Assembly (NCBI GenBank): GCA_003008705.1
Contig: PDUO01000028.1
Location: forward strand, 131,214 to 195,213
Direction: 5' to 3'
Length of the DNA: 64,000 nucleotides
Source of the DNA: Pezicula radicicola
Lineage: Eukaryota; Ascomycota; Leotiomycetes; Helotiales; Dermateaceae
A program made the position numbers and the translations under genes. This document shows, piece by piece, positions 57,100 to 64,000 of the stretch (the stretch's first letter is position 1; each line of letters starts with the position of its first letter). The notes below the pieces were generated by a model. The model did no database searches. It had not been told where the DNA came from and worked only from the letters and a program-made list of their open reading frames with translations.

Positions 57100-57450
57100 G
57101 TTAGATTGAGGTTGTTCGTACTTAGTTGTTCATTAAGACTTATACTCTGTGATAGAAAATAATAGTGCTGGCTGTAATGTTATCATTCATCTTAGAAGGT
57201 ATTGTAGGATGCCTGGTTAAAGATTGTTACTACTTAGTTAGTAATTAAGATTTATACACCACGATAGAAAATAATAGGGCTGGCTGTAATGACATCATTC
57301 ATATTAGGAGGCACTGTGGCTTGTCTAGTAAAAGACTGTTGCTAGTCAGTTGTTAATTAAGATTCATACACTATAATAGAAAATGATAGTGCTGATAGTA
57401 ATAATATTGTTCATCTTAGGAGACATTATGGTTTGTCAGGTGAAAGTTCA
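57100..57450. repeat. About three diverged tandem copies of a ~112-bp unit
   Basis: The phrase gatagaaaataatag followed by gctggctgtaatg occurs at 57151 and 57263 and, more altered, near 57374. Each copy is followed by an atcattcat..ttaggaggca-like segment and a tta(g)ttaattaagatt..ata segment. The period is close to 112 bp. The copies have diverged mainly by transitions. Confidence 0.75.
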
Positions 57451-58887
57451 TAGCTGATTAATATTAAGGGCATAAAGCTATAGAATATAATCAAGGGTGG
57501 AGGCTTGGATAATTAGTTCTAGTATATCAAAGGCCAAGTCTATTTTTTTTTAACTTTGTAAGAGTGTTGCCTAAACAAAGGAGGAATACTTCCAATAAGA
57601 AAAGAAACATACTTTCTAAACATCCTAGAGCAGGCAAATAAGGCTCTATATAGATCAATGAGTGAACTTAGACAAGGAAAAATATAATACAGTATAAGCT
57701 TCTTATGATAAGGGTACTTGGGATTTAGACCGGGTTTGAAGTCGTATAAACTACTAGTACAGGCACATACAAGAACTCGATTAAAGTGACTCGGCTAGCA
57801 ATTTGTGCTAGCACTAGTAGTGCTAAGAATTCTACACCCTTCAAATTACCTAATAGCAAAAGGTTTCCCGTCCAACAGGGCAAAATGACTCCGATAGCTC
57901 AATCGTAAGTTGCTCTACTCTTATTATGCTACAAAATCTAACAATCACCAAAGTTCTACAAGTCCGATCTTCCACCAGCCACTATCAGGTTTATCAACAT
58001 GTCAAAAACAGGTTTTAAAGTAGCTAATCATTCCTTCTTCCTTCCTCAGCCTTCTTCCATTTACCTTTCAGTTTTATTTCTTTAATGCCTCTCACCAAGT
58101 CAAGCGCTTCGCTTAGATTGTTTATCTCTCTCCTCTGCCTATATTGTTACAATGTCACTATGGCAACAAGTGTTCAGTTGACAATAATATCATTATCTCA
58201 ATGACTCCATATTAAGGATTCAAAATACAAACTTCTTTTTTGCCTTTCCTTTTACCTGCCTACTAGTATGTTCCACTATTAAGGTCCTTATACCAAGCTT
58301 TCGAGTTCGTTTTCTAATTTTTACAAGCACCAGAAGGTGTGATCTCGCCGATACAATATTCATCTTTAAGATTCGGCTTCGATTTTGAAAGAACTTCACA
58401 ACAAGAGGGAAAACAGAGTATAAAGTGAGAATGTTGTGCAGCACAGCATTTATACTTCTTGATCTTTCTCCTTAAATAATATAACCTTACAAAAAAAGTA
58501 TCCTACTAACCAAAAAGCTAACGTTGCTACATCTCCTACTCCACTACTTACCTTTCAACTTAAATGCGATAAGTATAACCATTGCCTATTTACTTCTTCT
58601 GCCAATCGAGGAACTCGCACAGACACTAAATGATCTTTGTGCTGTCTTCCATAAGCAGAAATCACTAGAGAACATTACATCTACTAACTCCATTGACTAG
58701 ACCAACTCTATGCACACAGATAGAAACAACAAAGTGATTTGAGCGAGCTATATAGGTTGTCTTTTGGTAGATATACGAGAACAAGCAACAAGAGAAGTGA
58801 ACAACTATTCCCGACAACTCCTATCTCGACTAAGCACCTCCAACTCTCAGTCCATAAATCAACAGTACTTCTCCCTATACAGCACTG

Positions 58888-59061
58888 ATGGATGCTCCTG
58901 CCCCCAATAAGAAGGAACACAAGTCAGTCCTGGCCATCATCGCAAATGCCACTACCGACAAACAAACAGCTGAGGAAAGACGAGAGTCTCTCGAACAAAC
59001 TTCAGGTGCGCCTGGGACGGCAAACATCTACAATAGCAGCACAAAAATCAGTGACAAGTAA
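58888..59061 (+). CDS. Possible small protein, 57 residues
   Basis: An ATG-started open frame encodes MDAPAPNKKEHKSVLAIIAN, then ATTDKQTAEERRESLEQTSG, and ends in TKISDK. It is hydrophilic, rich in Lys, Glu and Ala, and its base composition is visibly richer in G+C than the AT-rich surroundings. It has no signal peptide and no recognised family. It could be a true small gene, a single exon of a larger one, or a gene remnant. Confidence 0.3.
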   Translation: MDAPAPNKKEHKSVLAIIANATTDKQTAEERRESLEQTSGAPGTANIYNSSTKISDK

Positions 59062-59933
59062 AATAACCCTTTCTTGAATTGACTAATTTAGGCACCGATT
59101 TGATTCATTTAGTGCAATTAAACAAATTTGGAACAATTGAAACAACTTGTTTGGTGATCAGTGAAGCAGTGACGACCTTTGTCGATATGCAGCTAGAAAA
59201 ATTATAGGTTTACTACTACTTGCTAACATACAGTAGAGGAAAACTAGCAGATATAGTATTCATGCTATTGACAGACTTGTTAAAATCTGTTTCTGTTGGA
59301 AACAACTCCAACTATGGAGAACCTAGCACGGAGGTTAAGTGGTCTAGGTTATATTTGGGAGATAAGGCATAGATGCTAGGATCTAGTAGGACAGATCCAT
59401 CAAATGACAACTAAAGCCATCTAAAAAGAATACATTACCAGAATTCTATAAGAGAAGCTTGGCCGCTTAATACACCTATAGCAACAGATCACGACATGAC
59501 AACAAACGTCAATTTCCGACGTCGTTATGCTAAAGCCTTTAAGTAGTAAAGAAAGTTCTTGTCTGTAGAACTAAATTTACTGGGATGGATTTTGAATAAG
59601 CGGTTAGGAGGAGAAAGAAAGACAAGAATAGGTCCTGAGAAGAAGCGCGCTTGTCCATTGTATTGCATGATTGATAACAAGATTAGTGAGATTACCGAAA
59701 CCCTCGTTGTTTTCTTTATACAGTGAATAAATCGGATTGCTGTATCTGAGTATGTGGATCATCAAGATTTACCACCACAGAGTACAGTAGTGCACCCTCT
59801 TGCTTGTGGCAGTGAGATGGTAAGTAGAAGTTAAGTCAGCTCACTATATGCACTGATCGAAGAATCGTAATTGTTTTATTACACATAATTCATGGTGCCT
59901 TGGTATTAGGTCTAAAGGATTGTTGGTATAACT
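59062..59933. other. Intergenic region, 3' flank of Cdc37
   Basis: AT-rich, with no supported gene and no repeat noticed. Confidence 0.45.
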
Positions 59934-61581
59934 CTACTCTGGGTCATCATATTTCTCAGCTTCTTTAGCTGCAGCTCTTTCCTGCTCCTCGAACTCCTTC
60001 AACGCTGCTTGACCTTCTTCTGTTGTAGCATCAATAATCTGCTCCTCGATGGACAGCATGCCACCCTATTGCCGAGTCAGCGGAGTTCCAAAATTTCATA
60101 TTGTAGAACTTACCTCGCCCAATTGTGCAACGATCTCCTCAGCGTCCTCCACACTCATCTTACCCAGAACCTTATTGACCTCATCCAATTTCCCGGTCTC
60201 CAAAGCTCTCTGTAATCCAGGCGGGAAAGAATTGAAAATCTCTCTAGCCTTGACTTGCTCGGGATCATTACTCGTTGCTGGTGGGACTGTGATATTAATG
60301 GTTGTCCCAGGATCAACGGCGTGTAGCTGGATTTGTTCGACTCCTCCCGAACCATCAGCTTCTTCCTGTGCACGCTGGTTTGCGATCTCCTTGGATCTCG
60401 TCTTTATACGCGCGTAGGTAGAGTTGACGTCATCGAAGAAGACTTTCTGGGCTTGATGGCCTTGCGTTGTGATGCGCTTGAAGAATAGACCAACCCCATC
60501 TCGACCACCTAACGCCCTGCAGTACTGGAGAAGTAAGGCTTGATGGACACACTGTCTTGCGAAATCATCCTTGCCTTGCATAGAACTGTTGAAAGCAAGA
60601 ACCAATAATCCATCGGTCTCTGACTCCGCAACTACTTGTGGATTTTGAGAAATGAATTGCAAGCAGGATTGGTAGTCACCCATCTTGATCTGTGCAAACT
60701 TCTTACCAAGCTCCGAAGGTTCAACATCAGCATCGTCCTCGTCTTCATCAGGAGCGGGCTCGTCGACATCTGCATCGGCACCAGAGGATTGTTGGCTATC
60801 TTTTCGGTTCAACGGGTCTCTCTTCAGTGCATGTGGGTTCAGTACTTCGACAGCTTGAACTTTCTCTTTTGTTGCCTTCTTCATCTCTGATGCCGGAGTC
60901 TTGTCTTTCGAAACGTGCGAAGTGTTGAAACCTGTATGTATGCTCTCACTTGTAATCTTTTTGCCCTCCTCTAGCTCGAGTTTGTTCATTTCTTCCAATA
61001 GCTGCCTTTGCAGATCCTCAATCTTCGCAGCGTGGGCTTTGACTTCCGCGACATAGGCTTCGTATCTGTTGTCGGGTTTATCCTCGTCTACCTTTGCCTT
61101 GACCTGATCCACAAGAACTGCCATCATCTTGGAGTATGAAGGAAGTTCTTTCTCCTGAGTGTGCACTCCGACTGGACGAGGTGGTGGATTGTCATCTCCC
61201 GCAGACTCCATGATTGCCTGGAAAATCAACTCATCTGGGCTGCGCTTTTCTGCGTCTGCACTGTGTGACTCCAATGCGGCAAGGAGGCCATTGATTCGCT
61301 TGAGAAGTCCATCGTTGATGATGCGCTCGTACTTGAACGTCTCAATTTGATTCTTGCGTTGGAAACGCTCTTGGTGAATTTGATTCTGTTTGGCTCGAAT
61401 GAAGGATCGTTTGTCTACGTTGGGGTGGACTTCAATGTCTGAATCGTCACTCAACTCGAGTGCGTCCTGGAGGGGTATTATCAGCCTTGAGCTTCAGCCT
61501 GATGGCTTGGTACGGGCAAGGGAGGGAACGGAAATGTGTTTTGTAGGTTTGGCTTACCCATTTGCTGTAGTCGACTGGCAT
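59934..61581 (-). CDS. CDC37: Hsp90 co-chaperone Cdc37
   Basis: Three exons on the minus strand: 61581-61558 (24 nt), 61466-60114, 60065-59934; 502 residues. The tiny first exon encodes MPVDYSKW and splices over a 91-nt intron to DALELSDDSDIEVHPNVDKR. This is the invariant Cdc37 N-terminus that contacts kinases; Ser14 or Ser17 sits in the CK2-type acidic context. A coiled-coil region (FIRAKQNQIHQERFQRKNQI) follows. The Hsp90-binding middle domain is around KKFAQIKMGDYQSCLQFISQ to QCVHQALLLQYCRALGGRDG. The final exon ends in an acidic tail (KEAEKYDDPE). Cdc37 delivers protein kinases to Hsp90 in the cytosol. The gene is complete and divergent from the ABC transporter. Confidence 0.95.
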
Positions 61582-62131
61582 TTTGACTTCTCTGTATATG
61601 TTGGTTTACTGACACAAATGTTGCATTGAGGTTGAGGTTTTGTAGTTTTGGGGAGCACGAAGTGGGTTGACAATTGTACCCTACAATGAAATGGAATCTT
61701 CTGGGGGACAAGGCCGACTGCCCGCCCAAATAAAAGCGGCCCCAGGCTCATTCATTGGCGACATGACAACGTTGAAGTCACTAACATAACAAATCAAATT
61801 CCTATGCATTTATTGGTTTCCAAGAACAAGATCAGTGAGTATTTCAGAGAATTTTAAACAGGGATTACTTTTACTTGCACCTACTTGATAGCTAGAGATA
61901 CCTATGATACCATAATGACGACCCTCTGCCGCTTTACAGAGACCTGGCACGTGCACCAGCATTGTTCAGTGAAGCGATTGCGGAAGCTAAAAATGCTCTA
62001 GATGTTGATATTATATTCGAGCCTGCGACGACAATGTACTCAGCGCGACAATGACATTCCGACGACGATACGGCCTACCAAAACCACGATGATATGAGAG
62101 TGTCTGAAACTCTCACAAAAGGCCGGACGCA
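61582..62131. promoter_or_regulatory. Divergent promoter, Cdc37 and ABC transporter
   Basis: A 550-bp spacer between two divergent genes. No specific binding site could be assigned by eye. Confidence 0.45.
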
Positions 62132-64000
62132 ATGCGCTCAGCGATGGTACCGCTAACGCGCGGTTGGGGGACGTCCTTCTCGAATATAGCTACGAAACAG
62201 CTCTCAACAACTACTTCTGCCTCAATAGCCACTAGATTACCTTCTTCAGCTGCTACTCCAGTCTCAAAGCAGCTTCAATGTAACCCCAAAGTTGTATTTG
62301 CGAGATCAGCCTTCCATTCAAAGTCTGGAAAGCAAACCATCCCTCCCAGAATCCTTCAACAATTACAACCTGGGTTAGCCGCACGCTGGCAGCCTGCCAT
62401 CTCTCAACTACGGTCTTTCAAGAGTGCATCACAACTTCGCGAGGCACCGAAACCTACGGACAGGCAGGATTTGATTGAGAAGGAGAAGGCTAGAAGGGAG
62501 GAGGAAGAGGAAGACAAACTCGATGAGGACCCTGGCTTCGCGAAGAGTGAAAAGGCGTCGAAGGCAGCTCAAGTCAACCTAAGTGCACGGTTATCTAGCA
62601 GTGGGAAGACACAAAAGAACACGGCAGGCATAGGGGAAATATGGAGGTTGATCAAGATCGCTCGGCCAGAAGCCAAATGGCTTGGATTGGCTTTCATCTT
62701 CCTACTGATATCCTCTTCGATCACGATGTCGATTCCGTTCTCGATTGGCAAGATTCTCGACCTTGCAACTAAGGATCCTTCTGAAGGCGGAACGTTATTT
62801 GGACTCGATATCCAGCAGTTTTATATCGCTCTTGCAGCTGTGTTATCCGTCGGAGCAGCAGCCAACTATGGACGAATTATTATCTTGCGCATTGTCGGAG
62901 AACGAATTGTAGCAAGGCTTCGATCTCAGCTGTACAGAAGGACCTATGTTCAAAATGCAGAGTTCTTTGATGCGAACAGAGTTGGAGACTTGATTTCGCG
63001 GTTAAGTTCGGATACAGTCATTGTAGGCAAGAGTATTACTCAGAACTTGTCGGATGGTCTACGGGCTATTGTCAGTGGTGGAGCCGGTTTTGCTGCTATG
63101 GCGTGGGTCAGTGTAAAACTTACAAGTATTCTGTGCTTGATGTTTCCGCCCATTGCTATTGGAGCATTTTTCTATGGCCGTGCGATTCGAAATCTCAGTC
63201 GAAGGATCCAGCGAAACCTCGGAACTTTGACCAAAATTGCAGAAGAAAGACTTGGAAATGTCCGGACGAGTCAAGCTTTTGCGGGCGAGACCCAAGAGGT
63301 CGGGCGTTACAACAACCAAATCAAGAAAATCTTCGCATTGGGCAAGAGAGAAGCCATCATCAGTGCGACTTTCTTCAGCTCTTCCGGCTTCCTAGGCAAC
63401 ATGACAATTTTGGCTCTGCTTTATTCTGGAGGTTCTATGGTGAAGAGTGGGATGATCAGCATAGGCGACCTAACATCTTTCTTAATGTATACCGCCTATG
63501 CAGGATCCAGCTTATTCGGAGTTTCAAGCTTCTACTCTGAGCTTATGAAGGGTGTAGGTGCAGCCAGTCGTCTATTTGAACTTCAAGACCGGAAGCCTAC
63601 AATCCCTGCAACAGTTGGAACCAAAGTAGTTTCTGCACAAGGGCCGATCAAGTTTTCAAATGTCTCATTCGCATATCCAACTCGGCCAGCGGTTAAGATT
63701 TTTGACGGCCTTGATTTCGAGATTGCTCCTGGTACAAATGTGGCTATCGTTGGACCTAGCGGTGGAGGAAAGTCTACTATTGGGTCATTGCTGCTGCGAT
63801 TCTATAATCCAACTGAGGGAAGCATCATGATCAACGGCAAGGACATCTCGACCATGAATGGAAAGTCTCTTCGTCGAAGAATTGGTATGGTTGGCCAAGA
63901 GCCAGTTCTTATGTCTGGTTCAATCGCTGAAAACATTGCTTATGGAAAACCTCACGCATCGAGGGCTGAGATTATTGCTGCTGCACGGAAAGCGAATTGT
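62132..64000 (+). CDS. Mitochondrial ABC half-transporter (Mdl1/ABCB10-like), 3' end outside window
   Basis: The open frame runs without introns from the ATG at 62132 to the window end (623 codons visible). The start MRSAMVPLTRGWGTSFSNIA is basic, Ser/Thr-rich and free of acidic residues, as for a mitochondrial presequence. A charged linker (EKEKARREEEEEDKLDED) precedes the membrane domain. Six helices are expected from about LGLAFIFLLISSSITMSIPF to LTSFLMYTAYAGSSLFGVSS, with family loops FFDANRVGDLISRLSSDTVI and GFAAMAWVSVKLT. The nucleotide-binding domain shows the A-loop FAYPTRP, Walker A GPSGGGKST (from residue 541) and Q-loop VGQEPVLMSGSIAENIAYG. The signature and Walker B lie beyond the edge. 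Mdl1 exports peptides from the matrix in yeast. A start at the second Met (62144) is possible. Confidence 0.9.
   Translation, partial: MRSAMVPLTRGWGTSFSNIATKQLSTTTSASIATRLPSSAATPVSKQLQCNPKVVFARSAFHSKSGKQTIPPRILQQLQPGLAARWQPAISQLRSFKSASQLREAPKPTDRQDLIEKEKARREEEEEDKLDEDPGFAKSEKASKAAQVNLSARLSSSGKTQKNTAGIGEIWRLIKIARPEAKWLGLAFIFLLISSSITMSIPFSIGKILDLATKDPSEGGTLFGLDIQQFYIALAAVLSVGAAANYGRIIILRIVGERIVARLRSQLYRRTYVQNAEFFDANRVGDLISRLSSDTVIVGKSITQNLSDGLRAIVSGGAGFAAMAWVSVKLTSILCLMFPPIAIGAFFYGRAIRNLSRRIQRNLGTLTKIAEERLGNVRTSQAFAGETQEVGRYNNQIKKIFALGKREAIISATFFSSSGFLGNMTILALLYSGGSMVKSGMISIGDLTSFLMYTAYAGSSLFGVSSFYSELMKGVGAASRLFELQDRKPTIPATVGTKVVSAQGPIKFSNVSFAYPTRPAVKIFDGLDFEIAPGTNVAIVGPSGGGKSTIGSLLLRFYNPTEGSIMINGKDISTMNGKSLRRRIGMVGQEPVLMSGSIAENIAYGKPHASRAEIIAAARKANC

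Larger units (their letters stand above)
55239..58887. other. AT-rich gene-poor block with repeats
   Basis: 3.6 kb without a supported gene. Contents: a MITE-like palindrome at 56557-56690, a dispersed motif copy near 56436, diverged tandem repeats at about 57100-57450 and many short chance ORFs. No transposase, integrase or reverse-transcriptase motif is readable. Confidence 0.45.

Noticed and set aside
23600..62131. Secondary-metabolite gene cluster
   Set aside because: A TauD-type enzyme, two transporters and a regulator-like protein occur, but there is no polyketide, peptide or terpene synthase, and housekeeping genes lie between them.

Overview
The window looks like nuclear DNA of a filamentous ascomycete (Pezizomycotina). 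Genes carry many short GT-AG introns (about 37-90 nt, often GTAAGT donors and CTAAC/CTGAC-like branch sites). Several are conserved single-copy ascomycete genes: Pop3, Bud4, FHIP, coronin, Cdc37 and an Mdl-type ABC transporter. A leotiomycete is my guess from the overall flavour; it is not proven by anything here. There are no operons or ribosome binding sites. Exon boundaries below were set by hand from splice signals, reading frame and family expectation. All multi-exon models sum to whole codons, except the left-open or right-open ones, but none has transcript support.

Layout. 0.9-3.9 kb: the RNase P/MRP subunit Pop3 and an RG-rich disordered protein. 3.9-6.4 kb: gene-poor, with a long perfect-looking hairpin and two inverted pentanucleotide arrays. 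6.4-9.7 kb: a secreted type-B carboxylesterase and a lysophospholipase pseudogene that has lost its middle. 9.7-12.4 kb: AT-rich and empty. 12.4-22.3 kb: two copies of a pair of C2H2 zinc-finger genes (types A and B), one pair convergent and the other divergent, around a DUF3712-like membrane protein. 23.6-27.9 kb: Bud4/anillin-like septation protein. 30-34.9 kb: a small cysteine-rich protein, then a TauD-type dioxygenase divergent from an ACS-family MFS transporter. 35.4 kb: a TA-flanked MITE-like element. 37-41.7 kb: a rhodopsin-like 7-TM protein, a decayed gene and a fungal transcription-factor-domain protein. 42.2-54.4 kb: FHIP, an M24 metallopeptidase divergent from a Git1-like transporter, a GNAT fragment and coronin. 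54.4-59 kb: AT-rich, with an intron-bearing tRNA-Val-like gene, a second MITE-like palindrome and diverged tandem repeats. 59.9-64 kb: Cdc37 divergent from a mitochondrial ABC transporter cut by the window end.

How they work together. The housekeeping genes serve septation and polarity (Bud4), actin (coronin), endosome-dynein linkage (FHIP), kinase chaperoning (Cdc37) and RNA processing (Pop3). The dioxygenase/transporter pair looks like a small nutrient-scavenging module. The most unusual things are the tRNA with a GT-AG-bounded D-loop insertion, the rearranged duplicated zinc-finger pairs, the family of TA-flanked palindromes and the internally deleted phospholipase B. I found no clear novel defence or biosynthetic system.
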